The notes under the pieces are model-generated. The model was not told where the DNA came from and did no database searches. It worked only from the letters and a program-made list of their open reading frames with translations. The position numbers and the translations under genes were made by a program. Shown here one piece after another: positions 17,452 to 29,083 of a DNA stretch of 64,000 nt (position 1 is its first letter; each line of letters begins with the position of its first letter). Source of the DNA: Cupriavidus metallidurans CH34. GTDB lineage: Bacteria > Pseudomonadota > Gammaproteobacteria > Burkholderiales > Burkholderiaceae. The stretch spans positions 1,364,001-1,428,000 of the forward strand of contig NC_007973.1 of assembly GCF_000196015.1 (NCBI RefSeq). The letters are read 5' to 3'.

Positions 17452-17925
17452 CTAGCGGCTTCCATAGAACTTTTCCACGAACGAGCGACGGTAACTCTGG
17501 TGGCAGGCTAGGCAGCTTTGCTGGGTTTTGGAGAAAGCCGCGATGACTGCTTGGCCGTCATTCCGCTGTGCAGCCTCGCCCATGGCGGTCGCGGCGTCAT
17601 GGACCTGTCCATCAAGACCCCGAAACTTTCCAGCGTCTGCCCCAAGCCAGGCAAGGATGCGCATCTTTTCCGACATGGGCGGCTCGGCATGCTTGGCGAT
17701 TCGTGGTGCTAGCTCGGCGACCAGTGGCCAGTCTTCTTTGGAGATCGCGCCCGTGACGGCTTGCATGTCGCGACCGAGTCTTTCCATTATGGTACGAAGC
17801 GCCATTGGCTTTGCCGCCTCTACGGACTGCGCACCGAGTGCCGTGGCGAAGGTTGCCAAGAGCACGGACAGCGAGACGGTGAAGAACGATCTGGGTTTCA
17901 GGGGCTGGTTCACGAATTTCTCCAT
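17452..17925 (-). CDS. Cytochrome c-prime family protein
   Basis: A 157-residue periplasmic cytochrome of the c-prime/c556 type. An N-terminal signal peptide (about 1-38) is followed by a predicted four-helix bundle. The single haem site CLACH lies near the C-terminus (about residues 138-142), as expected for this family. Such proteins bind NO or pass electrons; the partner here is unknown. It lies on the opposite strand to the ICE backbone, convergent with the relaxase gene, and is the first cargo gene. Confidence 0.85.
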   Translation of the reverse strand: MEKFVNQPLKPRSFFTVSLSVLLATFATALGAQSVEAAKPMALRTIMERLGRDMQAVTGAISKEDWPLVAELAPRIAKHAEPPMSEKMRILAWLGADAGKFRGLDGQVHDAATAMGEAAQRNDGQAVIAAFSKTQQSCLACHQSYRRSFVEKFYGSR

Positions 17926-17973
17926 TGATGTTGTGACGAATGCTTTGGGTCTAACGAATGGTTGCAGGTGTCC

Positions 17974-19111
17974 TCAAAATTCCAGACTCAGCGCGATCGA
18001 TCCGAATGCGTGATGGCCCGCCTGCTGGTCGAACTCGCGGGTTCTCCAAACGCGCATCACGGCGAGCCGCACGCCACGTCCAGCAACGATCCATTGGCTA
18101 CTGATGCCGAGAGCTGCTTGCGCGACCCAAGGCCGCCGGCTGACATGATGGCTATGCCGGAACATGTTTCCGTCGAGTGAGAAGTCCCAGGCGACGGCTT
18201 TACCCTCCAGGCTCAGGAAGACATGTGCCCCAGGTTTGGGCGCCAGGACCGATTGCGGCGTTGTCGTGCGCAGATCGGCAACACCAGAGGGCGGGCGGTT
18301 CTCCGCGCCAGGGCGGATCGGATAGCTGCCGAAGTCGTTCGGTATGTTCCAGCCCGCGCGAAACTCCACGCCGGTACTGGCGGCGGTTTCGATGTTTCCG
18401 ACCCGCAAGGCATAGCTGCCGATCACGTCGCTGCCCCATCCAGGACGGACGGCACCCTCCGTGTACGGCTTGAACTTGCGCTCCATGGCCATCTGAAATG
18501 CCGGCTCGTTGCGCAACTGGTTGTTCCAGCCGCGAAAGCGCTCAATGCCGCGTGCGCGATGCACCAGATCCTGAGATTGCTCGGCCAGCGACCAGGGGCC
18601 GACCACGCCCAGGGTCAACTCACGCACGTCAAGCATTTCGTAGCTGGCAGCTTGTGGGTGGATGCGGCGATTCCACGCCAAACCCAGGTAGAGCAAACCA
18701 GCGTACGGTCGGTCATCTGGAATCACATCGGTGCGCGTCTTGTTCTCGGGCGTGTACATGGCTTGGCCAAAGCGCACAACGAGGTTTTGCGACGACGAGT
18801 GGGCGCCGGCTTCGTGCCAGAAGCCTGGATCAGCCCAGCCGATGAAGCGGGCGTACAAACCAATCGGCTGGGGCAGGCACTCCGGACGGAGCCCGCCTTG
18901 CAGATCGCGTGAGACTGCTGTTAGCGCGACACCGTTGGTGTAGTTGCGATCGGAGCCGGTGAACAAATCGTTCTCCAGACGCAGGGTGCCGCCCCGCCAG
19001 CGCAGGGATTGCTCTGGCGAGCAGGAGGAAGGATTTGTAGAGAGCGAGACTTCGGAACCGAAAGTAGAGATCGGGCTGAACAATGCACCCGCAATCAACA
19101 AGGTGACGCAC
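17974..19111 (-). pseudogene. lpxR-like lipid A deacylase gene, main part (5' end cut off by IS21)
   Basis: Encodes the body of an outer-membrane beta-barrel of the LpxR/DUF2219 family, which removes the 3'-linked acyl chain of lipid A. The signature TLRLENDLFTGSDRNYTNG is near the mature N-terminus and VVGPWSLAEQSQD is further on. The frame reaches 19111 without its start. The missing codons, including the first part of the signal peptide, lie at 22556-22621 beyond IS21. Removing IS21 and one copy of the 4-bp duplication restores a continuous frame through CVTLLIAGALFS. A TTG at 19101 could give a product lacking a proper signal peptide, so export is doubtful. Confidence 0.85.
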
Positions 19112-19194
19112 TGTCAACAGCAACTTAGAAGTGACCCACTTGGGCCGTTGTGCAGCACATTAGATTTGACCCACCTGGGTCACCAAGTTGATGC

Positions 19195-20537
19195 GGGGGT
19201 GTCAGAATTTCCGTGTTCAAGGCGGGTTGAGAATCACACGGATGGTCGAACGAATCGATCCTGGTAGAGGATAGCAAATTGGTTCATTGCGTCCTTCCAA
19301 TCTTTTGCGGCACGACCCCAGTCAGAGGTGATATTGCGTAGCGCCAGCCAGATAAGCTTAGTCGCTGCCTCGTCGCTCGGGAAGTGGCCTCGGGTCTTGA
19401 TGATCTTGCGTAGCTGCGAATTGATATTTTCTATGGCATTTGTCGTGTAGATCACCCTGCGCACCGCCGGCGGAAATGCGAAGAACGGGATCACGCGGTC
19501 CCAGGCGTTACGCCATGAAGCGCTGACCGTCGGGAATTTCTGCCCCCATGGTCCCGCGGCAAACGTATTGAGCTCAGCTTCGGCGGCTTCCGCACTCGGC
19601 GCGGTGTAGATCGGCCGGATCGCGGCGGCTAGCGCTTTGCGATCTTTCCAGCTAGCGTAATTCAGGCTGTTGCGGATCAGATGGACGATGCAGGTTTGCA
19701 GCGTGGTCGCCGGGAATACTGCGCTCAGCGCCTCCGGCATGCCCTTGAGGCCGTCGGTCACTGCGATCAGAATGTCGTTGACGCCGCGCGTCTTGAGATC
19801 GTTGAAAACCTTCATCCAGAACTTGGCGCCTTCGGTGTTCTCGATCCACAGCCCCAGAATCTCGCGCGTGCCGTCGGGCAGAACGCCCAGCGCCAGATAG
19901 ACCGCCTTGTTGCGTACGACGGCATCCTCACGGATCTTCACTCGCAGTGCGTCGAAGAACACGACCGGATACATCTGCTCAAGCGGCCTGGCTTGCCAGG
20001 CGGTGACTTCGGCCATGACCTCGTCGGTAACCGAACTGATGAAATCGGGCGAGACCTCGGTGCCGTATTGCTCCTGCAGGAAACCCTGAATCTCGCGCAC
20101 GGTCATGCCCCGAGCGTACATGGCGACGATCTTGTCATCGAAGCCCGTGAAGCGCCGTTCGTGCTTTGGAATCAGCAACGGCTCGAAGCTGCCGTCACGG
20201 TCGCGAGGCACCTCGATTCGGATTGGGCCATCTTCGGTCAGAACCGTCTTCGCACCTTTACCGTTGCGCTGGTTGGTGACGGCGGCTGGTTTGGCTGCGC
20301 CCGGTGAATAGCCGAGATGATGATTCATCTCGCCGCCCAGGGCTCGCTCGATCAGCGCTTTCTTGAGTGCCAGGGTCGCGGCATGGATGGCTTCGGCCGT
20401 CATCGGGCCATTGCCGAACTGCTCAAGCAGCTCGGCGGGGATCGCCGGCAGCTCTGCCAGCGGGGCTTTCGGTTTGCGAGGCATACATTCTCCTTGGGAG
20501 CATGTTATGCCTTAAACACGAAATCTCCGACAGTCCC
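19195..20537 (-). mobile_element. IS256-family element inside IS21
   Basis: A 1343-bp element with inverted ends GGGGGTGTCAGA...TTCAAGGC and GGGACTGTCGGA...TTTAAGGC. It is flanked by the 8-bp duplication GTTGATGC at 19187-19194 and 20538-20545. It contains one complete transposase gene. Confidence 0.92.
19234..20484 (-). CDS. IS256 family (Mutator-type) transposase
   Basis: A 416-residue transposase of the usual family length. The Mutator signature is intact: an acidic residue in VVFFDALRVKIRED, then VTDGLKGMPEAL, the downstream CIVHLIRNSL with the conserved C/H pair, and TTNAIENINSQLRK with the catalytic glutamate. The N-terminal part carries MNHHLGY typical of this family. Because it lies within a complete IS with duplicated target, it is probably active or recently active. 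Confidence 0.95.
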   Translation of the reverse strand: MPRKPKAPLAELPAIPAELLEQFGNGPMTAEAIHAATLALKKALIERALGGEMNHHLGYSPGAAKPAAVTNQRNGKGAKTVLTEDGPIRIEVPRDRDGSFEPLLIPKHERRFTGFDDKIVAMYARGMTVREIQGFLQEQYGTEVSPDFISSVTDEVMAEVTAWQARPLEQMYPVVFFDALRVKIREDAVVRNKAVYLALGVLPDGTREILGLWIENTEGAKFWMKVFNDLKTRGVNDILIAVTDGLKGMPEALSAVFPATTLQTCIVHLIRNSLNYASWKDRKALAAAIRPIYTAPSAEAAEAELNTFAAGPWGQKFPTVSASWRNAWDRVIPFFAFPPAVRRVIYTTNAIENINSQLRKIIKTRGHFPSDEAATKLIWLALRNITSDWGRAAKDWKDAMNQFAILYQDRFVRPSV

Positions 20538-20633
20538 GTTGATGCCCAGCATGTTGCGTGACCCTGGGTCAGCGTCAGTTGCTGGCCATCGGTTTCGCCT
20601 GACCCAGGGTCAAACGATGTTGCTGATCATCAC

Positions 20634-22507
<1,874 letters not shown>

Positions 22508-22551
22508 TCAAATCCAATGTGCTGCCGCTGGGTCATTTTCAACGTGCTGCT

Positions 22552-22621
22552 GACAGCACTGCATCGGCTGCTGCACTTTGGTGCCGCGCAGGCTCCAGCG
22601 ATACCCGTCGATGCCAATCAT
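22552..22621 (-). pseudogene. 5' fragment of the split lpxR-like gene
   Basis: The start codon (ATG, 22621-22619) overlaps the stop of the LOG gene (ATGA). About 22 codons beginning MIGIDGYRW run into the IS21 end at 22555. With IS21 removed they join in frame to the barrel part at 19111. The overlap shows that the lpxR-like gene was the next gene in the LOG operon before IS21 arrived. Confidence 0.8.
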
Positions 22622-23487
22622 GTTGCCCCATCGCCTGCTGCCCTGGTGACGTAAAAGCGTTCGAGGGCACTGACGATTTCCTCTGCTTTGTCTACGCAGG
22701 TGAACAAGTCGAGATCGGATGGAGAGACATAGCCTTCGTCGAGCAGAAGATCGAAATCAACTACGCGATGCCAGAATGCACGGCCGACCAGCACTACCGG
22801 AATACGCTGCATCTTTCCGGTCTGGATCAAGGTGAGCACCTCGAACAGCTCATCGAGCGTTCGATAGCCACCCGGGAATGCCACCAAGCCCTTGGCGTGC
22901 AACAAGAAGTGCATCTTGCGCAGCGCGAAATAGTGGAATCGGAACGCCAAATCCGGGCACATGTAGGGGTTGGGTGCCTGTTCGTGGGGCAGCGTGATGT
23001 TGAGGCCAATCGAACGTGCGCCAACCTCGAAAGCACCGCGGTTGGCGGCCTCCATGATGCCGGGCCCACCCCCGGTGACGACGACGAAATCACGGCGGTT
23101 TTGCTGCTGGAAACGCGCCGAAATAAGGCCCGAGAAACGCCTCGCTTGCTCGTAGTGACGTGCCTGTTCGACCCGGCGATTGGCTCGCGCAAGCTCTTGC
23201 CTCAGCCCGACATTCTCCGGAGTGACGAGCGCCTGACGCTCCAGCGCGCCAAGGCGGGCTTCTGCCGTCTCGGCATCGCTCACGCGTGCGCTGCCGAAGA
23301 CCACTACCGTCGAGTGAATGCCTTGCTCGTGCAGGATGCGCTCAGGTTTGAGCAGTTCGAGTTGTAGTCGCAGCGGCCGCAGTTCGTCCTGGCCAAGCAG
23401 CTCGATGTCTTCGTACGCAAGACGGTATGTTGGTGACTCGCGGATGGCGCGCAGGCGTTCAGCGAGATCTTCTGCAGGTTTCATCAC
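22618..23487 (-). CDS. LOG family (TIGR00730-like) protein
   Basis: A 289-residue protein with the lysine decarboxylase-like (LOG) fold. The diagnostic PGGxGTxxE box appears as FPGGYRTLDELFE (with Y and R in the variable places), and a nucleotide-type loop is seen in VVTGGGPGIMEAANRG. Family members act as phosphoribohydrolases on nucleoside monophosphates (LOG or PpnN-like); the substrate here is unknown. The N-terminal 80 residues form a helical extension. It overlaps the next-upstream beta-CASP gene by 4 bp and the lpxR-like start by 4 bp, so all three form one operon. Confidence 0.88.
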   Translation of the reverse strand: MMKPAEDLAERLRAIRESPTYRLAYEDIELLGQDELRPLRLQLELLKPERILHEQGIHSTVVVFGSARVSDAETAEARLGALERQALVTPENVGLRQELARANRRVEQARHYEQARRFSGLISARFQQQNRRDFVVVTGGGPGIMEAANRGAFEVGARSIGLNITLPHEQAPNPYMCPDLAFRFHYFALRKMHFLLHAKGLVAFPGGYRTLDELFEVLTLIQTGKMQRIPVVLVGRAFWHRVVDFDLLLDEGYVSPSDLDLFTCVDKAEEIVSALERFYVTRAAGDGAT

Positions 23488-24893
23488 TCGTGCGCCAGAA
23501 AGTCCGGCCAGCGCAGCGCATGGCCATACTCGGGCACCGTGACCTGCCAGCCGAGTTGCTGCTGCAAGAGTTCAGCGAAGGCTTGCGCGGCCGACGATTC
23601 CCCATGCACCACGAAGGTTTGCGCCGGTGCTTGAATGAAAGCACGGGCCCAATCCAGCAGCGCCTTTTGGTCGGCATGCGCCGAGAGGCCGTCCACGCTG
23701 TGGATCGCCGCACGTACCGGGATGTCCTCACCGAAGATGCGTACACGTTCGGCCCCCTCGATCAGGCGCCGGCCAAGCGTCCCCTGCGCCTGGAAACCGG
23801 GAAACAAGATGCTGCATTCGCGGCGTGGCAAGTTGTGGCGCAGGTGGTGCCGGATACGCCCCGCATCGCACATGCCGCTGGCAGAAATAATGATGGCCCC
23901 GGAGCGAATCCGGTTCAGCGCCATGGACTCCTCAGCGCTCGCGGTGAAATCCAGATACGGGAGGTTCTCGCCGCGCGCATGCCATCCGGCCAACCGCTTC
24001 GCCTGTTCGTCGAACAATTCGAGATGCTCACGCGTGATGCGTGTGGCCTCGGTGGCCATCGGCGAATCGACAAACACCATTGGACGCTGCAGACGCCCTT
24101 CGCAGGTGAGACGATGTAGGTGGTAGAGCACCTCCTGGGTTCGGCCGACCGCAAAGGCCGGAACGATGACATTGCCGCCGCGCTCGAACAGGGTTTTCTC
24201 GACGATGCCGATCATGTCCGCTTCGGTCGCCGAAAAATCCTTGTGCCGGCGGTCGCCGTAGGTGGACTCGATGACGAGGATGTCCGCGTCCTCGATGGGT
24301 GTCGGGTCGCGCAGGATGGGGCGTCCCGGCTGGCCCAAATCGCCGCTGAACACGATCTTCGTGGGGTAACCGTACTCGGTAATCCACACTTCCACGATGG
24401 CCGAGCCGAGGATGTGGCCGGCATCACGAAAGCGGGCGCGCACCCCGACGCGGGGTGCGAACTCCCGGTCGTATTCGATGCCGCGTACCTGCTGCAGGCA
24501 TTCGTGTGTATCCTGCAGGGTATACAGGGGTGGCGGCACGGTCTTCTCTTTGAACCGCTTGGCAACCCGCTTGGCATCGCTTTCCTGGATGTGAGCGCTA
24601 TCGGGCAGCATCACCCCGAGCAGATCAACCGTCGCTGGCGTGGCGTAGATGGGCCCCTTGAACCCGGCGCGCGTCAGTTTGGGCAATAGCCCGCTATGGT
24701 CGATGTGGGCGTGGGTCAGCAGGACGAAGTCAATGGACGCCGGGTCGAACGCAAACGGCTCGTAGTTGCGTGCTGCTGCTACACGCCCACCTTGAACCAT
24801 GCCGCAATCGACCAGGAAGCGGACATTAGCCGCTTCGACCAGGAAGCACGATCCGGTGACTTCTCGGGCTGCGCCCAAAAAACTGAGTTTCAT
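23484..24893 (-). CDS. MBL-fold / beta-CASP RNA-processing-type hydrolase
   Basis: A 469-residue metallo-beta-lactamase-fold nuclease with a beta-CASP cap and the C-terminal RMMBL region. Metal motif 2 is LTHAHIDHSG near residues 59-68. Later motifs are FRDAGHILGSA, FSGDLGQ, VIESTYGDR and VDGLSAHADQ with the terminal histidine, so the active site looks complete. Relatives (YsdA/CPSF73-like) cleave RNA; in cargo clusters of this type the physiological substrate is not known. The start at 24893 is where similarity begins (MKLSFLGAAREVTGS). Confidence 0.9.
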   Translation of the reverse strand: MKLSFLGAAREVTGSCFLVEAANVRFLVDCGMVQGGRVAAARNYEPFAFDPASIDFVLLTHAHIDHSGLLPKLTRAGFKGPIYATPATVDLLGVMLPDSAHIQESDAKRVAKRFKEKTVPPPLYTLQDTHECLQQVRGIEYDREFAPRVGVRARFRDAGHILGSAIVEVWITEYGYPTKIVFSGDLGQPGRPILRDPTPIEDADILVIESTYGDRRHKDFSATEADMIGIVEKTLFERGGNVIVPAFAVGRTQEVLYHLHRLTCEGRLQRPMVFVDSPMATEATRITREHLELFDEQAKRLAGWHARGENLPYLDFTASAEESMALNRIRSGAIIISASGMCDAGRIRHHLRHNLPRRECSILFPGFQAQGTLGRRLIEGAERVRIFGEDIPVRAAIHSVDGLSAHADQKALLDWARAFIQAPAQTFVVHGESSAAQAFAELLQQQLGWQVTVPEYGHALRWPDFLAHE

Positions 24894-24900
24894 AGGGCGT

Positions 24901-25104
24901 TCACTCGGGTTTTCGCATCGGGCAAGTGCTGAGGCCGAGCAGGCGATAGCCAGGACAGCGGCCTGCCAGGCCGGTGAGGAGCGGCATGATTCCAATGAGT
25001 CCCAGCCAACGCCAAGATGAGTCCAGCCACAATGGGAGACTGAGCAAAATCAGTCCGATGACGATGCGCACAATGCGGTCGAGATTTCCAACGTTGATTT
25101 GCAT
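24901..25104 (-). CDS. DUF2892 inner-membrane protein
   Basis: A 67-residue protein beginning MQINVGNLDRIVRI, typical of DUF2892 (YgaP transmembrane-like) proteins. Two hydrophobic helices (about 13-30 and 33-50) are followed by GLAGRCPGYRLLG and a second cysteine, the usual Cys pair of the family. It is the first gene upstream of the beta-CASP gene on the same strand, 8 bp apart. Role unknown. Confidence 0.85.
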   Translation of the reverse strand: MQINVGNLDRIVRIVIGLILLSLPLWLDSSWRWLGLIGIMPLLTGLAGRCPGYRLLGLSTCPMRKPE

Positions 25105-25123
25105 GACGGTCTCCTGTGTTGAA

Positions 25124-26662
25124 TCAGCGGCTTGAAAACGCGACGGGGGCGGCAGTGCCCCGCAGCAGATGGGTTGCGCTGGATGCCGCCGTGGATACGT
25201 CCCAGCCGCCACCAAGGGCCTTGTACAGCGCCACCAATTGCACGGCGGCGTTGGTATGCGCGCGTGCCGCTGCGGTTTCGGCCTCGTGCAGGCTTCGCTG
25301 GGCGGCCAGCAGTTCGACCAGTGCAATGTCGCCCGCCGCGTAGCGCGCCTTGGCGTGGCCGTAGCTTGTGCGCGCGGCATCCAGTGCCATGCCACGGCGT
25401 TCCAGTGTGTCCAGCCCGCCGTGGTAGTCGCCCAGCGCGCGTTCGGCGTCGCCCAGCGCCGCCAGCACGGCCTGCTCGTAGGCCAGCGCGGCCTGCCGCT
25501 GCCCCGCCTCGCGCGCCCGAATCTCGGCGCGCACGCGGCCGCCGTCGAACAGGCGCCAGGAAATCAGCGGCAGGATGGAAAAACGCGAACTGGATGCATC
25601 GAACCAATCGCCCGTACTGAGCGCTTGGAACCCGCCGCCGACACCAATGGAGAGTTTGGGGAACAACTCGGCCGTGGCCACGCCGATGTCGGCAGAACTC
25701 GCCGCCAGGCGACGTTCCGCAGCCAGTACGTCAGGGCGCCGGCGCAGCATGTCGGCACGCTCGCCCACCGGCAGCGCCCGCAGCGTGCTCGGCGTCAAGG
25801 GGCCATCCAGCAGTGCCAGCTCCCGCTCCGGCGGTGCGCCCAGCAGCACGCCCAGGCTGAGTACCGCGGCGCGCTGGCGCGCCTGGATATCCGGGATGAG
25901 CGCGTTGACTGCTGTCCATTGGGCGTACGCCGCCTCCACGTCGGCGGTCGACGCGTCGCCCAGCGCATGCCGAAGGCGCACCAATTCCCAAGTCTGCTGC
26001 AGCGTATCCAGCGTGGCCTGTTGTGCGTGCAACTCGTAGCGGGCGCCGACGGCGGTGAACCAGGTGCGCGCGACCTCGGCCACGATGCGCATGCGTATGC
26101 CCTGTGCCTCGGCTTCGGTCGCCTGCAGGCGGGCGTTGGCGCCTTCCAGGGCGCGCCGCTTGGCCCCGAACAAGTCGGCCTCCCAGGCCGCGTCGAAGCC
26201 CGCGTCGTAGATGGTCTGCGTGGCGTCAAGGCCGGGGATCGAGCCTACGGGCAAGGGGCCGTTCTCGCTTTGACGGCGCCGGTTGACGCTCGCGCCAGCG
26301 GCGGCGGTGGGCAATGCCTCGCCGGCCACACGATCGCGCAGGGCGCGTGCCTCATCGATGCGTGCCGCAGCCTGGCGCAGATCCAGGTTCTGTGCCAGCG
26401 CCGTGGCCATCAGGCGATCGAGGATGGGATCGTCCAGTGCAGACCACCATTGGCTCAAGTCTGCGGACTGGGATTCGCTTGCCAACGGCAAGCTCCAGCC
26501 GCTGCCGACGTCGACCGGCGGCGGCTCGCGGTAGTCGGGGCCCACGCTTGCGCAGGCAGTCAGCAGCACGCAGGACAGGGCCAGCGCGAGCGGACGCGCG
26601 CGCCCAGGGGTCAGGCCGGTGACGGTTGCGCGAAGAAAGGGAGTGCGGGGCTTGGATTTCAT
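25124..26662 (-). CDS. Outer-membrane efflux lipoprotein (NodT/OMF family)
   Basis: A 512-residue TolC-like outer-membrane factor of the NodT group. The signal peptide ends in a lipobox LLTAC near residue 37, followed by the conserved VGPDYREPP. Two repeats of the OEP domain follow, with the typical second-repeat sequence around RRPDVLAAERRLAASSADIGVATAELFP. It would form the outer channel for the two ABC-2 permeases encoded directly upstream (stop and start overlap by 4 bp with the next gene). Since the ATPase gene of this operon is destroyed, the channel may be an orphan. Confidence 0.92.
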   Translation of the reverse strand: MKSKPRTPFLRATVTGLTPGRARPLALALSCVLLTACASVGPDYREPPPVDVGSGWSLPLASESQSADLSQWWSALDDPILDRLMATALAQNLDLRQAAARIDEARALRDRVAGEALPTAAAGASVNRRRQSENGPLPVGSIPGLDATQTIYDAGFDAAWEADLFGAKRRALEGANARLQATEAEAQGIRMRIVAEVARTWFTAVGARYELHAQQATLDTLQQTWELVRLRHALGDASTADVEAAYAQWTAVNALIPDIQARQRAAVLSLGVLLGAPPERELALLDGPLTPSTLRALPVGERADMLRRRPDVLAAERRLAASSADIGVATAELFPKLSIGVGGGFQALSTGDWFDASSSRFSILPLISWRLFDGGRVRAEIRAREAGQRQAALAYEQAVLAALGDAERALGDYHGGLDTLERRGMALDAARTSYGHAKARYAAGDIALVELLAAQRSLHEAETAAARAHTNAAVQLVALYKALGGGWDVSTAASSATHLLRGTAAPVAFSSR

Positions 26663-27777
26663 TGCAGGCGTCCTCGGACGAATACGGTGGCCATCGTCAG
26701 CGTGGCCAGGGCGATGACCGCCAGCGGCCACAGGCTGGCGAGAATGTCACCGGGCGGCATGGCCTTGAGAAAGCTGCCTTCGACGATGATGAGGAAGTGG
26801 GTCAGCGGAATGGCCTGGGCCAGCCATTGCAGGACGACGGGCATGTTTTCCACAGGCGTCGCAAAGCCGGACATCAGCACCGCCGGCACGCCGATGGCGA
26901 ACGCCCCCAGGATGGCCTGCTGCTGCGTCATGCTGACCGCGGAAATCATCAGACCGATGCCGACCACCGACAGGATGAACAGCACCAGACTGGCGAGCAG
27001 GAGCGCAAACGAGCCCGTAAACGGGATGCCGAACAGGAATACGCCCGCGCTGATCATGAACAGGCCCAGCGCGGTGCCAATTGCGAGTGCCGGCAGTGAC
27101 TTTGAAATGATGATTTCGGGCGTCGAGGTGGGCGACACCAGCAACTGGTCGAAGGTGCCGAGTTCACGTTCGCGTGCAATCGACAGCGAGGTGATGAGCA
27201 GCGCGCTGAACAGCGCCAGGATGCCCGTCAGCCCGGGCACGATGAACCAGCGGTAGACCAGATTCGGGTTGAACCAGTGGCGCACGACCACGGGCGTTGG
27301 TGCCTGGGCGTCGGGCACGACCTCGGCGCCGACATCGGCGGCGATGGTGGACAGATAGGCCACGGTGATCTGCCCGGAGTTGCTGCGCCGGCCATCGACC
27401 AGTACCTGCGCGCGGCCACTTTCGCCGGCGGCGATGGAGCGCGAGAAATCCACCGGGATGGCGAGCGCGGCGATCACCTCGCCACGGTCGATCAGCTCGT
27501 GCAGCTGCTGCTGGCTGTCGACATGCCGGATGTGGGTGATGAAGCGGGCACTGTCCAGGCGCTGTACCAGCTCGTGCGACCAGCGCCCCGCATCCTGGTC
27601 GTAGACGGCGATATCGACGTTGCGCACTTCCAGCGTCGCGGCAAAGGCGAACACCAGCAACTGCAGGATCGGCGGCACGAACACCACCATGCGGCTGCGC
27701 GGGTCGCGCAGGACGCTGAGCACTTCCTTGATGAACTGGGCGCGCAGGCGGGTGAATGAAAATGCGGAGCTCAACAC
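26659..27777 (-). CDS. ABC-2 type permease (second)
   Basis: A 372-residue membrane protein with one N-terminal helix (about 30-48), a large periplasmic domain (about 50-175), and five helices in the C-terminal half. The ABC-2 signature lies around LGTFDQLLVSPTSTPEIIISK. It belongs to the YhhJ/YbhR type, where two such permeases work with a double ATPase and an HlyD-like adaptor in drug or macromolecule export. It is 4 bp from the other permease gene. Confidence 0.9.
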   Translation of the reverse strand: MLSSAFSFTRLRAQFIKEVLSVLRDPRSRMVVFVPPILQLLVFAFAATLEVRNVDIAVYDQDAGRWSHELVQRLDSARFITHIRHVDSQQQLHELIDRGEVIAALAIPVDFSRSIAAGESGRAQVLVDGRRSNSGQITVAYLSTIAADVGAEVVPDAQAPTPVVVRHWFNPNLVYRWFIVPGLTGILALFSALLITSLSIARERELGTFDQLLVSPTSTPEIIISKSLPALAIGTALGLFMISAGVFLFGIPFTGSFALLLASLVLFILSVVGIGLMISAVSMTQQQAILGAFAIGVPAVLMSGFATPVENMPVVLQWLAQAIPLTHFLIIVEGSFLKAMPPGDILASLWPLAVIALATLTMATVFVRGRLQ

Positions 27778-27781
27778 GGCC

Positions 27782-28951
27782 TTACTCCAGGTTCTTGCGC
27801 GTGGCGCGCTTGGCGATCACGAAGAACAGCACCCCGATCGCCGCCATGGCCGCCAGGTTGGGCAGGAACACCGCCCAGATGTCGCCGGCCAGGAACACCG
27901 TCTTCAGCGAATCGACGAAGTAACGCGCCGGAACCAGCCGGGTGATGGCTCGGATTGGCGCGGGCATCGCCTCGATCTCATACAGAAAGCCCGACAGCAT
28001 GAAAGCCGGCAGAAAACCCGTGAACAGCGCGATCTGCGCGGCCAGGAACTGGTTGCGTGCCAAGGAGGAAATCAGCAGGCCCTGACCCAGCGCCGGCACC
28101 ATGAACACCGCCGACAGGAGCAGCAGCGCCGCCAGCGAGCCCCGCATCGGCACGCCGAACACGAACACCGCCAGCACCGCCGCACCCAGCGTGGACAGCA
28201 TGCCGAGCACGAAGTACGGCAGCAGCTTGCCGATCAGGATTTCGGCCACCGAGGCCGGCGTGGACAGCACCGCCTCCATGGTGCCGCGCTCCCATTCACG
28301 CGCCACCACCAGTGCAGTCAGCATGGTGCCGATGATGGTCATGACGATGGCGATGGCGCCGGGAATCAGTGCGCGGCGGCTTTCCAACTCGGGGTTGAAC
28401 CAGTAGCGCGGTTCCAGCATGACGGCCTGTGCGGGCGCCGCGACATCCAGCCCAGCGCGCCAGGACTGGACCACGCCGCGGGCGTAGTTTTCGACGTAGT
28501 TGGCGGTATTGGGGTAGGAGCCATCGGTGACGATCTGCACCAGCGGCTCGCTGCCACGCTGGGCCAGACGCTGCTCGAAATCCTGCGGAATCACCACGTA
28601 GCCGCGCAGGTCGCCGGAGACCAGCTGGTCGGCCACTTCGCGCCGGTCATGGGCGAAGCGCGTATTCAGGAAGCGGGTGCCCGAAAACGCTGCGGCCAGC
28701 GACTGTGCCGATGCGCCGGGCGACTCCAGGACCACGCCGACACGGACATCCTTCGCATCCAGCGACACCGCATAGGCGAACAGCAGCACCAACACCACCG
28801 GCAGCACGAACGCGATCAGCAGCGTCGAGGGGTCGCGCAGCGCCTGGTAGCTTTCCTTGGTCACCAGTGCCATCAAGCGCCGCAGATCAAAACGGCGCAA
28901 GTCGGTCTGCAGGGGGCCACTCCCGTCTTTGTGCATTGTGGCGCCGTTCAT
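27782..28951 (-). CDS. ABC-2 type permease (first)
   Basis: A 389-residue partner permease (YhiI-operon/YbhS type) with an N-terminal helix near 35-53, a periplasmic domain and five C-terminal helices. The signature WERGTMEAVLSTPASVAEILIGK is clear. The ATG overlaps the stop of the ABC ATPase fragment (ATGA), showing that it was translationally coupled to the ATPase. Since the ATPase gene is now split and its upstream part lost, this permease has neither its normal promoter nor its energising subunit. Confidence 0.9.
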   Translation of the reverse strand: MNGATMHKDGSGPLQTDLRRFDLRRLMALVTKESYQALRDPSTLLIAFVLPVVLVLLFAYAVSLDAKDVRVGVVLESPGASAQSLAAAFSGTRFLNTRFAHDRREVADQLVSGDLRGYVVIPQDFEQRLAQRGSEPLVQIVTDGSYPNTANYVENYARGVVQSWRAGLDVAAPAQAVMLEPRYWFNPELESRRALIPGAIAIVMTIIGTMLTALVVAREWERGTMEAVLSTPASVAEILIGKLLPYFVLGMLSTLGAAVLAVFVFGVPMRGSLAALLLLSAVFMVPALGQGLLISSLARNQFLAAQIALFTGFLPAFMLSGFLYEIEAMPAPIRAITRLVPARYFVDSLKTVFLAGDIWAVFLPNLAAMAAIGVLFFVIAKRATRKNLE

Positions 28952-29056
28952 ATGGTGGCCTCCATCTCGCGGTCCGCCGACTCCACCAGGTGAATGAAGG
29001 CGTCCTCCATCGTCGGGTCGGGCCGTTCTGGGCTGATCGCCGAACGCTTGAGCGCG
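28948..29056 (-). pseudogene. ABC transporter ATPase gene, 3' fragment
   Basis: The last about 36 codons of the ATPase (reading SPERPDPTMEDAFIHLVES before the stop). It ends at the left end of IS66, where the 8-bp duplication TGAGCGCG (29049-29056) repeats the sequence at 35006-35013. The rest of what remains of the gene lies at 35006-35213. Confidence 0.88.
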
Positions 29057-29083
29057 GTAAGCGATCCACGAAGGCCAGGATAT

